Shown: one piece after another, positions 16,585 through 25,279 of the stretch
Layout of the letters: every line of letters starts with the position of its first letter
Numbering within the stretch: the first letter of the stretch is position 1
Assembly: GCA_033765145.1 (NCBI GenBank)
Contig: JANRIH010000028.1
Location: 124,001-188,000, forward strand
Reading direction: 5' to 3'
DNA: 64,000 bases
DNA from: JAGVSR01 sp033765145
GTDB taxonomy: Bacteria > Pseudomonadota > Alphaproteobacteria > Rhizobiales > Hyphomicrobiaceae
Translations under genes and position numbers: made by a program
Notes under the pieces: generated by a model
Seen by the model: the letters and a program-made list of their open reading frames with translations, nothing else
What the model was told of the DNA's origin: nothing
The model's database searches: none

Positions 16585-17463
16585 ATGTCGGCCAAGCATC
16601 CCATCATCTCCGTCACGGGCTCATCGGGCGCCGGCACCACGTCGGTCCGAAAGACGTTCGAACAGATTTTCCGCCGTGAGGGACTGAATGCCGCCTTCAT
16701 CGAAGGCGACGCGTTCCACCGGTATGACCGCAACGAGATGAAGTCCGCGCTGCTCGCGGCGGAGCAGGCGGGCAACCTGCAGTTCTCGCACTTCGGGCTC
16801 GAGGCCAATCTCTTGAAGGAGCTCGAGCAGGCGTTCCGCAGCTACGGCGATATCGGCACGGCGCGGACGCGGCACTACGCGCACAACGATCTCGAGGCGG
16901 AACAATATGGGACGCCGGCAGGGCAGTTCACGCCCTGGTCTGATCTACCGTTCGGCACGGACCTTCTCTTTTACGAGGGTCTGCATGGCGCGACGGTCAC
17001 GGGGGACATCAATATCGCGCAGTATGCCGACCTTAAGATCGGTGTCGTGCCCGTCATCAATCTCGAATGGATTCAGAAAATTCATCGTGATCGCGAGGAT
17101 CGTGGATATTCGACCGAGGACGTGATGAACACGATCCTGAGGCGGATGCCGGACTATGTGAAATACATCTGTCCGCAGTTCACCGAGACGGACATCAACT
17201 TCCAGCGGATCCCAACCGTCGACACGTCGAACCCCTTCGTCGCGCGCTGGATTCCGACACCAGACGAATCGATGGTCGTGATCCGGTTCCGGAAGCCGGG
17301 CGGCATCGACTTCTCGTATCTCTGCTCGATGCTCAAGGACAGCTTCATGTCGCGCGCGAACTCGATCGTCATTCCTGGCTCGAAGCTCGATCTCGCGATG
17401 CAATTGATCCTGACGCCGCTCATCCTGCAATTGATGGAACGAAAGCGGCGGACGTTCTTTTAA
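16585..17463 (+). CDS. prk: Phosphoribulokinase
   Basis: A 292-residue class I (proteobacterial) phosphoribulokinase that phosphorylates ribulose-5-phosphate to the RuBisCO substrate. The P-loop is the family form GSSGAGTTSV near the N-terminus; IEGDAFHRYDR and FYEGLHGATVTGDINIA follow. The size matches the octameric prokaryotic enzyme. It lies between fbp and rpe on the same strand. Its presence is strong evidence for a Calvin cycle, but no RuBisCO, CbbR or transketolase gene is in the window. Class I enzymes are often activated by NADH, which I cannot judge from sequence here. Confidence 0.96.
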   Translation: MSAKHPIISVTGSSGAGTTSVRKTFEQIFRREGLNAAFIEGDAFHRYDRNEMKSALLAAEQAGNLQFSHFGLEANLLKELEQAFRSYGDIGTARTRHYAHNDLEAEQYGTPAGQFTPWSDLPFGTDLLFYEGLHGATVTGDINIAQYADLKIGVVPVINLEWIQKIHRDREDRGYSTEDVMNTILRRMPDYVKYICPQFTETDINFQRIPTVDTSNPFVARWIPTPDESMVVIRFRKPGGIDFSYLCSMLKDSFMSRANSIVIPGSKLDLAMQLILTPLILQLMERKRRTFF

Positions 17464-17560
17464 GCCCTGAATTTCCGGATGTCCCCGCTTGCGGCCAGGG
17501 GAGCGCACGTGTACCCGTTCCCCGGCACGGCATGGTGCCGATTGTCACCAAGGGCGAGAC

Positions 17561-18247
17561 ATGACCCGGCCACTCCTCATCGCGCCATCGATCCTCTCGG
17601 CGGATTTCGCCCGGCTCGGGCAGGAGGTCGCGGACGTGGATGCGGCGGGGGCCGACTGGATCCATCTCGACGTGATGGACGGGCATTTCGTGCCGAACAT
17701 CACGTTCGGACCACCCGTGATCAAAGCCATTCGCGGCGCATCGAAGAAGGTTTTCGACTGCCACCTGATGATTGCGCCGGCAGATCCCTATCTTGCGGCG
17801 TTCGCGGACGCGGGAGCCGATATCATCACCGTCCACGCGGAAGCCGGACCTCATCTCGACCGCTCGCTGCAAGCCATCAAGGCGCTCGGCAAGAAGGCCG
17901 GTGTCTCGCTCAATCCCTCAACGCCGGAAAGCGTTATCGAATACGTGCTCGACCGGCTTGATCTCGTTCTCCTGATGACTGTCAATCCAGGGTTCGGCGG
18001 GCAGGCCTTTATTCCGGCTGTCCTCGACAAGATCCGGCGGGTCAAGGCGATGGTCGGCGACCGGCCGATCGACATCGAGATCGACGGGGGCGCGACGCCG
18101 GACACCGCAGCGCTCGTTGCTGCGGCAGGCGCCAACGTCATCGTCGCGGGATCGTCGGTCTTCAAGGGCGGGAGCAAGGCCGCCTATGCCGCCAACATCG
18201 GCGCTATCCGCACGGCCGCCGAGGTGCCGCGACATCCGCGTTCCTAG
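17561..18247 (+). CDS. rpe: Ribulose-phosphate 3-epimerase
   Basis: A 228-residue TIM-barrel enzyme interconverting ribulose-5-phosphate and xylulose-5-phosphate. Family motifs are clear: APSILSADFARLG, HLDVMDGHFVPNITFGPPV and VNPGFGGQ. I chose ATG 17561, with AAGGGCGAG upstream, over a 24-codon upstream extension. It lies 97 bp downstream of phosphoribulokinase and 12 bp upstream of hrpB, so hrpB may be read through from the Calvin-cycle genes. Confidence 0.97.
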   Translation: MTRPLLIAPSILSADFARLGQEVADVDAAGADWIHLDVMDGHFVPNITFGPPVIKAIRGASKKVFDCHLMIAPADPYLAAFADAGADIITVHAEAGPHLDRSLQAIKALGKKAGVSLNPSTPESVIEYVLDRLDLVLLMTVNPGFGGQAFIPAVLDKIRRVKAMVGDRPIDIEIDGGATPDTAALVAAAGANVIVAGSSVFKGGSKAAYAANIGAIRTAAEVPRHPRS

Positions 18248-18259
18248 TGCGGTACGCCG

Positions 18260-20746
18260 ATGCGGTTTGAAACCGACCTTCCGATCGACGCGGTTCTCGC
18301 CGATCTTACCCGGTCGCTCGCTCTGGGGCCGAGCGCGGTGCTCGTCGCGCCGCCGGGTGCGGGAAAGACGACGCGGGTTCCGCTCGCCATTCTCGACGAG
18401 GCCTGGCTTGCCGGCCGCAAGATCCTCGTTCTCGAACCGCGCCGGATCGCGGCGCGCGCAGCCGCCGAGCGCATGGCGCTGACGCTCGGCCAATCGCTTG
18501 GGGACATGATCGGACTGCGCGCACGACTCAATTCGCGAACCGGTCCACGTACGCGCATCGAAGTGGTCACGGAAGGCGTGTTCACCCGCATGATTCTCGA
18601 CGATCCCGAACTCTCGGGCGTCGGTGCGGTGTTGTTCGACGAATTTCACGAGCGTTCGCTCGACGCCGATCTCGGGCTCGCGCTGGCACTCGACACACAA
18701 CGGGCGTTGAGGCCTGATCTTCGCATTCTCATCATGTCGGCGACGCTCGACGGCGGGCGTATCGCACAATTGCTCGGCGACGCGCCGATCGTCGCAAGCG
18801 AGGGCCGGTCTTATCCAGTCGAGACGCACTACCTCGGGCGCGATCCGACGCGCCGAATCGAGGACGCCGTCGTCGCGGCGGTCGAACGGGCCTTGCGTGC
18901 GGAATCCGGCTCCATCCTCGTTTTCCTCCCCGGGCAGGGCGAGATCAGGCGGGTCGAGGAACGCCTTGCGCCCCTGGTTGCGGATCGCGGCATCGTGCTG
19001 GCCGCGCTCTACGGCGCGCTCGATCCTGAGGCGCAGGACCGCGCTATATCGCCGGTGAAGGCGCCTCGACGAAAAGTCGTTCTCGCGACGGCAATCGCGG
19101 AGACCTCGCTCACGATCGACGGCGTCCGGGTCGTCATAGATTCGGGTCTGATGCGCGTTCCGCGGTTCGAGCCTGATCAGGGCGTGACGCGGCTCGAAAC
19201 GGTCCGTGTGTCGCGCGCGTCGGCGGATCAGCGGCGGGGGCGTGCAGGCCGAACGGAACCGGGCGTCTGCTATCGCCTGTGGGACGAACCGCAGACACAG
19301 AGCCTCAAGCCCTTCAACGATCCGGAAATCCGATCCGCCGATCTCTCGAGCCTCATTCTCGATTGCGCCGAGTGGGGCGTCACGGAACCGCAGTCATTGG
19401 CGTGGCTCGATCCGCCGGGTGCCGCGGCTCTGTCGGCAGCACGCGCGGGTCTCGAGGCGATCGGTGCGCTCGATCGCGATGGGAACATCACGGCAATTGG
19501 ACGGCAGATTCGCGCGCTGCCCCTGCCGCCGCCGCTCGCACGAATGCTGATTTTTGCTGGCACCAACGGCCGGACAACGGCGGAGCGCGCGGCGGATGTG
19601 GCGGCCGTTCTTGTCGAGCGGGGGCTTGGCGGCACTGGAAGTGATCTGGTCCAGAGGGTCGACTCATATCAGCGGGACCGGTCGAGACGCGCCGAGGACA
19701 TGCGGCGGCTTGCGTCGGGATGGCTTAAATCCTTTCAGATCGCACCCGAAGTGGTGGCGGGCGAGGCCGTTTTGTCGGTCGCGCAACTGGTGGCCCTCGC
19801 CTATCCCGATCGTCTCGCCAAGGCACGCGGCGGGCGGGGACAGTTTCTCCTGGCCTCGGGACGCGGAGCGTATGTAGACGAGACCGACAGTCTCTCACGC
19901 GTCCCGTTTCTTGCGGTTGCGGAGATGCAAGGCGCTGCGGCGCAGACACGCATTCTCGCCGCCGCTGCGATCCCCGAAGTCGAGCTCCTGGAGATCGCCG
20001 CTGATCGGATCACGACCAAGGACGAGGTGTCGTTCGATCGCGAAGCGGCGGCCGTTCGCGCGCGCCGTGTCAGCATGCTCGGCGCCATCACGCTGAAGAG
20101 CGAAGCGCGGACAATCGCGCCGGACAACGAGACGGCCCGACTGCTCGCGCATGGTGTGGCGCACATTGGCATCGGTGCGCTCCCATGGACCAAGGGACAA
20201 ATTCAGTTGCGCGATCGCGTGGCCTTTGTGAGAGCGGCCGAGGGCGCGTCATCCCGATGGCCCGATCTTTCAGATGCCGCGTTGGCGGTCGATGTGGAAA
20301 CCTGGCTCGCGCCGTACGTCTCTGAGAGGCTGCGCGTGACAGACATCACGGCCAGTGATCTCGATGCGGCTCTGACAGGTCTCGTTCCCTGGGCGGACAT
20401 GCGCCGGCTCGACGAATTGGCGCCCACGCATTTCGAAGCGCCGACGGGCAACCGGCATTCGATCGACTACGAAGGCGCGGGCGCGCCGGCACTGGCGATC
20501 CGGGTGCAGGAACTCTACGGCGTCAAATCGCATCCGAGCATCGCCGGCGGACGATTGCCACTCACGCTGACACTGCTGTCTCCCGCGCATCGTCCGATCC
20601 AGATCACACGAGATCTGCCGGGCTTCTGGGCCGGTTCGTGGCGCGAGGTGAAAGCAGACATGAAGGGTCGCTATCCGCGACACGTCTGGCCGGACGATCC
20701 GGCCAACGCGGTGCCGACAACGCGGGCGAAACCGCGCGGCACGTGA
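18260..20746 (+). CDS. hrpB: ATP-dependent helicase HrpB
   Basis: An 828-residue DEAH/RHA-type helicase. Walker A is APPGAGKTTRVP near residue 35, motif II is the HrpB-typical DEFHERSLDADLG, and motif III is SATLDGG; the HrpB C-terminal domain follows the winged-helix/HA2 region. The length matches full-length HrpB (about 820). HrpB is widespread in proteobacteria, and its physiological RNA substrate is poorly defined. It lies 12 bp after rpe and may share that transcript. Confidence 0.95.
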   Translation: MRFETDLPIDAVLADLTRSLALGPSAVLVAPPGAGKTTRVPLAILDEAWLAGRKILVLEPRRIAARAAAERMALTLGQSLGDMIGLRARLNSRTGPRTRIEVVTEGVFTRMILDDPELSGVGAVLFDEFHERSLDADLGLALALDTQRALRPDLRILIMSATLDGGRIAQLLGDAPIVASEGRSYPVETHYLGRDPTRRIEDAVVAAVERALRAESGSILVFLPGQGEIRRVEERLAPLVADRGIVLAALYGALDPEAQDRAISPVKAPRRKVVLATAIAETSLTIDGVRVVIDSGLMRVPRFEPDQGVTRLETVRVSRASADQRRGRAGRTEPGVCYRLWDEPQTQSLKPFNDPEIRSADLSSLILDCAEWGVTEPQSLAWLDPPGAAALSAARAGLEAIGALDRDGNITAIGRQIRALPLPPPLARMLIFAGTNGRTTAERAADVAAVLVERGLGGTGSDLVQRVDSYQRDRSRRAEDMRRLASGWLKSFQIAPEVVAGEAVLSVAQLVALAYPDRLAKARGGRGQFLLASGRGAYVDETDSLSRVPFLAVAEMQGAAAQTRILAAAAIPEVELLEIAADRITTKDEVSFDREAAAVRARRVSMLGAITLKSEARTIAPDNETARLLAHGVAHIGIGALPWTKGQIQLRDRVAFVRAAEGASSRWPDLSDAALAVDVETWLAPYVSERLRVTDITASDLDAALTGLVPWADMRRLDELAPTHFEAPTGNRHSIDYEGAGAPALAIRVQELYGVKSHPSIAGGRLPLTLTLLSPAHRPIQITRDLPGFWAGSWREVKADMKGRYPRHVWPDDPANAVPTTRAKPRGT

Positions 20747-20770
20747 GGTCGGCTGCCCGAACCGGCAGGA

Positions 20771-21124
20771 TCAGCGACGACAGGGACGGGCTTCGACCGT
20801 GGCGCTCCATCCTGCGTTCTCCTTGGTGTAGGAGATGCCCTTCGAACCGGCGATTGAGAAGCTTGCCCAGCGGTTGCCGTATTCAAACGCCGTGAAATCG
20901 GCCCACGACCGGATGGCGGCAGCTTTTGCAGCTTCCTTCGTCTTGCCAACGCCGCTGCCGGAATGGAAGTGATCGGACATGCAGAGCCGCCCACGTTCGC
21001 GCCGCTGGTCATGCATTCCTGCCAATCCGCCGTCTTGGGCGTTCGCCGAGGCGCTCAACGTTCCCATGGACACGGTCGTTGCCGCGGCAGCCAGCGTCAG
21101 TGCTCTCAACGTCCGCAGATGCAT
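20771..21124 (-). CDS. Small secreted protein of unknown function
   Basis: A 117-residue protein with a clear signal peptide (basic LRTLR start, hydrophobic LTLAAAATTVSMG, likely cleavage after SANA at about residue 29). The mature part contains two Cys residues that could form a disulfide, and ends in VEARPCRR. The central segment KTKEAAKAAAIRSWADF looks like a conserved surface helix seen in small uncharacterised alphaproteobacterial exported proteins, but I cannot name a family. It is convergent with hrpB, 24 bp apart. Confidence 0.65.
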   Translation of the reverse strand: MHLRTLRALTLAAAATTVSMGTLSASANAQDGGLAGMHDQRRERGRLCMSDHFHSGSGVGKTKEAAKAAAIRSWADFTAFEYGNRWASFSIAGSKGISYTKENAGWSATVEARPCRR

Positions 21125-21210
21125 GTTTGATGTCTCCTGTCGTCAACAATCCAGCGTCGCGCGCGGCGGACATTAGCCGCTCGCAGGACCGTGGGCAATG
21201 CGGAGGCCAC

Positions 21211-21951
21211 TCAAATCAATCGGAGGCCCTTGAGGCTCGCGTGTCCTTCCTTCCCGATGATGATGTGATCGTGCACGGAGACCCCCAGGGGTTTGGCAGC
21301 GTCAATGACAAGTTTCGTCATGTCGACATCGGCGCGCGAGGGCGTCGGATCGCCGGAGGGATGATTGTGGACGAGAACGATCGCGGTCGAGGATAGTTCC
21401 AGCGCGCGCTTCACGACCTCACGCACGTAGACCGGTGTGTGATCGACCGTGCCGCGGCCCTGGACTTCGTCGGCGATGAGCCGGTTCTTCTTGTCGAGAA
21501 ACAGAATGCGGAATTGTTCCTCGGCCGCGTGTCCCTGGGCGGTTCGCAGGTAATCGATCACCTGAACACCGGAGGAGAGGATCGGGCGGTGCAGAATTTC
21601 GGCGCGTGTCAGGCGGAGCGCCGCCGTGCGGACGAGCTTCAGTTCCGTGACGACCGTGCGGCCGACACCTTCGATTTCAAGGAGCAGCGTATCGGGCGCG
21701 TTTAGGACAGCGGCGAAGGTACCGAAGCGCGTGATCATGCGCTTGGCGAGGGCCTTGGTATCTCGGCGCGGGATCGCTCGGAAGAGAAGCAGCTCCAGGA
21801 GCTCGTAGTCGGGCAGGGCGTCGGGGCCGCCGATTTCGAAGCGGGCGCGGAGGCGCGCGCGATGACCATCGGTATTCGAGAGGTTGGCCGGATTTTCGAA
21901 CAGCCCCGGCTCGTCAGCGCCTGCAATCGGACGTTTCACGTTGCCGGCCAT
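21211..21951 (-). CDS. radC: RadC family JAB/MPN-domain protein
   Basis: A 246-residue protein with an N-terminal helix-hairpin-helix-like part (DYELLELLLFRAIPRRDTK and LLEIEGVG) and a C-terminal JAB/JAMM domain carrying the zinc motif HNHPSGDPTPSRADVD. Despite the historical name, a role in DNA repair is doubtful for the family. It is 21 bp downstream of map on the same strand, a common alphaproteobacterial arrangement. Confidence 0.93.
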   Translation of the reverse strand: MAGNVKRPIAGADEPGLFENPANLSNTDGHRARLRARFEIGGPDALPDYELLELLLFRAIPRRDTKALAKRMITRFGTFAAVLNAPDTLLLEIEGVGRTVVTELKLVRTAALRLTRAEILHRPILSSGVQVIDYLRTAQGHAAEEQFRILFLDKKNRLIADEVQGRGTVDHTPVYVREVVKRALELSSTAIVLVHNHPSGDPTPSRADVDMTKLVIDAAKPLGVSVHDHIIIGKEGHASLKGLRLI

Positions 21952-21972
21952 GTTGTTCGGCCCCGTCGTCGA

Positions 21973-22800
21973 TCAAGTGGACTTGGTCCAGGGCGGGCAA
22001 TGGAGGCCCGCGGGCGAATAGGTGAAGACCTCATGGCCGGTTTCGGTCACGGCGACCGTGTGCTCGAACTGGGCTGAGTATTCGCGGTCGCGCGTAACGG
22101 CCGTCCAGCCATCCGGCAATACTTTGACGGCGGCCTTGCCGAGATTGATCATCGGTTCGATCGTGAAGAACATGCCCGGGCGCATGACGATGCCTTCGCC
22201 GTCCTCACCATAGTGCAGGATGTTCGGTCGATCATGGAACACGCGGCCGAGGCCGTGGCCGCAGAAATCCCGGACGACGCTGCAGCGCTCGCCTTCGGCG
22301 TAGGCCTGGATCACGGCGCCGATCTTGCCCGTCGAAACGCCCGGCTTCACGACCTCGATGCCCTTCATGAGCGAGGCGTAGGTCACTTCGATCAGGCGTT
22401 CCGCGCGGCGCGAGATGTTTCCGACCGGATACATCCGGCTCGTGTCGCCGTGCCAGCCGTCGACAATCAGCGTCACGTCGATGTTGACGATATCGCCCTC
22501 GCGCAGCGGCTTCGGACCAGGGATGCCGTGGCAGACCACGTGATTGATCGAGGTGCAGATCGCTTTGGGGTAGCCGCGATAATTGAGGGGCGCGGGGATC
22601 GCCTTGTGGTCGAGGGCGAATTCCATGACGAGCTGGTCGAGACGTTCGGTCGTAACGCCCGGCACGACATGGGGGACCAGCATGTCGAGCGCTTCCGCTG
22701 CGAGGCGGCCGGCCTTGCGCATGCCCTCGAATGCTTCGGGGCCATGCAGTTTGATGGCGGTTTCGCGCGGTGCGGCGCGGGTGACTTCGAGGTTGGACAT
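21973..22800 (-). CDS. map: Type I methionine aminopeptidase
   Basis: A 275-residue metallopeptidase removing N-terminal Met from nascent proteins. Metal ligands are in recognisable context: DVTLIVDGWHGDTSRMY (two Asp), GHGLGRVFHDRP (His) and FFTIEPMI (Glu). The length is typical for type I with a short N-terminal extension. It lies 21 bp upstream of radC on the same strand, so the two are likely co-transcribed. Confidence 0.97.
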   Translation of the reverse strand: MSNLEVTRAAPRETAIKLHGPEAFEGMRKAGRLAAEALDMLVPHVVPGVTTERLDQLVMEFALDHKAIPAPLNYRGYPKAICTSINHVVCHGIPGPKPLREGDIVNIDVTLIVDGWHGDTSRMYPVGNISRRAERLIEVTYASLMKGIEVVKPGVSTGKIGAVIQAYAEGERCSVVRDFCGHGLGRVFHDRPNILHYGEDGEGIVMRPGMFFTIEPMINLGKAAVKVLPDGWTAVTRDREYSAQFEHTVAVTETGHEVFTYSPAGLHCPPWTKST

Positions 22801-22937
22801 GCCTATCCAGCGTCGCGAACGTTACGGAATTTGATGGCGTGGACCTTATGGAGCAACTTGTTCCCCGATTGGCGAGCAATTGGATTCTAGCTCAAATCCA
22901 TTTGACTGCAATCGACGGTCGAGCCGCGTCCGGATGT

Positions 22938-22973
22938 GAAAACGGCGGCGCGGTTGGAAATCCGTCGCCGCCG
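22938..22973 (-). terminator. Rho-independent terminator after rplS
   Basis: On the minus strand a GC-rich stem (CGGCGGCG plus CGG, pairing with CCG and CGCCGCCG, one bulged base, 8-base loop) is followed by TTTTC. It begins about 37 bases after the rplS stop codon. Confidence 0.75.
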
Positions 22974-23009
22974 CTTCTTCCGTCTTGCGTCACCGGAGGT
23001 TCAGAGCAC

Positions 23010-23708
23010 TCAGCTCTGTGCCTCTTCGCCCTCGGCCGGCGCTTCCGCTGCGGTCAAGAGCGCACGGGCCTGGCCGATCCAGTCGTTCTTCTCGATCTGG
23101 CCGTCGATCGACAACGCGCCCTCAACGTTCGCTATGTCTTCATCGGAAAAGTTCGCGATCTGCTCGAACTTGAAGCAGTTCAACTGCTTCAGGCGCGCAA
23201 AAAGGTTGACATCGATGCCGTTGATCTGGGTCAGATCATCAGCCTCACCCTTCGGTTTCTTGAAGCCTTTCCAGGCCGCGTTGAGGCGGCGTGCGCGGGC
23301 GTCGGTCCGCTCGAAGATGCGGGCGGCCTTACCGCGCAGATCGCGGAGATAATAGAGCTTGGCGCGGCGGACACGGCCGCGGCGGAGAACCTCGATTTCA
23401 GCGATGTGGGGCGAGTAGACCGGGAACACGCGCTCGACGCCCTCGCCGTACGAGATCTTGCGGACCGTGAAGCTCTCGTTGAGACCGGCGCCGGAGCGCG
23501 CAATCACGACGCCTTCGTAATTCTGGTAGCGGACGACGGGCTCTTTCGGAGCGGCGTTCTTCTTCTTCTTGTCCTTGGGATCGATGTCGGCGGCCTCGAC
23601 AACCTTGACCTTCACGCGGACGGTGTCGCCGGGCTGGAACTGGGGAACGCCGCGGATCGCGAGCACGGCATCCATCTGCTCGCGCTCGAGCTGCTTGATA
23701 ATATCCAT
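23010..23708 (-). CDS. rplS: 50S ribosomal protein L19 with long C-terminal extension
   Basis: A 232-residue protein. L19 is usually 115-145 residues. The core is clear: IIKQLEREQM, FQPGDTVRVKVKV, RYQNYEGVVIAR, FTVRKISYGEGVERVFPVYSP and RRAKLYYLRDLRGKAARI. A Lys-rich insertion (residues about 40-57) interrupts the N-terminal part. After residue about 155 comes an extra domain, DDLTQINGIDVNLFARLK, then FKFEQIANFSDEDIANVE, resembling the helix-hairpin-helix-like extension attached to alphaproteobacterial L21. I chose the ATG at 23708, preceded by AAGGA. The gene is separated from trmD by two unrelated genes. A terminator follows. Confidence 0.95.
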   Translation of the reverse strand: MDIIKQLEREQMDAVLAIRGVPQFQPGDTVRVKVKVVEAADIDPKDKKKKNAAPKEPVVRYQNYEGVVIARSGAGLNESFTVRKISYGEGVERVFPVYSPHIAEIEVLRRGRVRRAKLYYLRDLRGKAARIFERTDARARRLNAAWKGFKKPKGEADDLTQINGIDVNLFARLKQLNCFKFEQIANFSDEDIANVEGALSIDGQIEKNDWIGQARALLTAAEAPAEGEEAQS

Positions 23709-23895
23709 GACTGGTCCTTTTTCGTTATTTTTCAATGCAGAGGAGCAAAACCTCCGGCCTCGCGGCCGAGCGCGTAATGCTCGTGCGGCCCTTCAGGGCA
23801 CCCTTAATTCGGGGATTTGATCGGCGGGTGATAGCGGAAACGCCACCGGTTGTCGAGGGGCATCGGGTTCAACGCGGTCCGGCCGTCGCGGCGGT

Positions 23896-24921
23896 TCAGA
23901 TCGAGGGCGGCTCGAGACCGCGGATCGTCAGATTTCGGGGATCGTCCGGCCGGCCGCGCAAGCCGTTGTCGCCGGCGGCGGGTTTCTGCGGTGCGCCGAA
24001 CAGTTGGCCGGGCATCAGATTGGGTGTCGCGCCGGCGCCGACCCCGGCCTGTTCGCCGGGCCAGACCGAGCTTGCCGCGCCCGTCTTCACCGCCCTGGGC
24101 ACGGATTTGGAGGCGGGGGCCTTGGCAACCGCCGGCATGACGAGGGCCTTCTGGCGAGCCTTCTTCGGCTTTCCGGACTTGGCGCTTGCTTCGGCGCCGT
24201 TCACTTGAGCCAGCGCGGCCGCTTGATGGACTTCCACTTCGAAGGAATGGAGCACCACACCCTCGCGGGTCAGGACGTTGACGCTCGTTTTCAGTGGTTC
24301 GCCGTCCGCCGGCGGCAGCTCCACGACCAGTTTGTCGAGATTCCCGAGGAGAATAGCCCAGTCGTTCGTGCCGAGACGCACTCCGGAAGAGAGGCCGACT
24401 TTCAGGGGCAGGCCTCGGATCTCGGCGACGCCCAAGGGGTCGAAGCCCGCTCGGCTCGCCAGCAGAAAATGCGCCTCAGACTGCGGGCTGAGCCGGACCA
24501 TGCCGGGCGTCGTCATGCTCCGATCGTCTTTGCGCGGGGTGGACGGGAGCGTGGTTCCTGCGCGCGCCGGAATGAAGGCCGCCGGCATCGCGACGAACGC
24601 GAAGCGGTCGTGCCGCGCGGCGGCCTGTCCATTGCTTCCCGTTTCGATCGGTGCATCTGACGGCATGGCGGGCTTCTGCGGCGGCGCAGGCCTGCGCTTC
24701 TCGCCAGCGGCCGACGCAACGGCGGACGTCGATGCCATCATCGTTTCGGTATTCTCTTCACGGTCGACCGATGCGAACCAGATCGAGAGTCCGACGAGGG
24801 CCGCACAGAGCGCGTAGAGTTCGAGTTCGAGATTCGGATTGTCGAAGATTTCGCGGAAGGCGCTCGAAAGCGTCATCTGGTGTCCTGGAGTGTCGATTTC
24901 GGAGTCGTGCGTGACCGTCAT
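23896..24921 (-). CDS. Single-pass membrane protein of unknown function
   Basis: A 341-residue protein with one membrane helix at residues about 34-50 (LYALCAALVGLSIWFA), a Pro/Ala-rich low-complexity stretch, a globular central segment (residues about 145-235, including PLKVGLSSGVRLGTNDWAILLGNL) and a disordered Pro/Ala/Lys-rich C-terminus. The central part may be a ligand- or peptidoglycan-associated domain, but I cannot name it. It lies between rplS and the CorC-like gene on the same strand. No family assignment. Confidence 0.6.
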   Translation of the reverse strand: MTVTHDSEIDTPGHQMTLSSAFREIFDNPNLELELYALCAALVGLSIWFASVDREENTETMMASTSAVASAAGEKRRPAPPQKPAMPSDAPIETGSNGQAAARHDRFAFVAMPAAFIPARAGTTLPSTPRKDDRSMTTPGMVRLSPQSEAHFLLASRAGFDPLGVAEIRGLPLKVGLSSGVRLGTNDWAILLGNLDKLVVELPPADGEPLKTSVNVLTREGVVLHSFEVEVHQAAALAQVNGAEASAKSGKPKKARQKALVMPAVAKAPASKSVPRAVKTGAASSVWPGEQAGVGAGATPNLMPGQLFGAPQKPAAGDNGLRGRPDDPRNLTIRGLEPPSI

Positions 24922-25279
24922 GGCCGGCGTCTCCAGCGATCAGAACTCGGGCTCGATGCAACGCAACTTTTGCGCAGCTGATCATCGTGAACACCCCGTT
25001 ATTGATCGCGACGGCAATTCATTTCAAATCCAATTGAACACCGGAAGTCATGGACCTTGTTCGACAGTTAAGAATGCGGAAACGATTGGTTCAATTCGCG
25101 CGATTTATGCTCATTTCGCGCGAATCTGGGCGCGAGCTGAATTCAATTATTGACGATTTAAATCAACGCGTTGCGGCGTCCCGCTTCAGATTTGAAAATT
25201 GCATTGATTTCGCACTGTCGAGCAATAGATCGATCGGCTGATTGCGGCATTCCGATCAAAAATACTTTCGATGCCGCTC
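24922..25279. other. AT-rich intergenic region with a strong inverted repeat
   Basis: This 358-bp stretch is visibly more AT-rich than its surroundings and carries no convincing gene; the longest frame (25050-25241, +) has no ribosome-binding site or family feature. It holds a perfect 10-bp inverted repeat, ATTCGCGCGA / TCGCGCGAAT, at 25094-25125 with a 12-base spacer, and a short palindrome GATTTAAATC at 25155-25164. It probably contains the promoter for the minus-strand gene at 23896-24921; regulator sites or a small structured RNA are possible. Confidence 0.5.

Noticed and set aside
25050..25241. 63-codon frame in the AT-rich spacer
   Set aside because: It lacks a ribosome-binding site and spans the inverted repeat; there is no support beyond being open.
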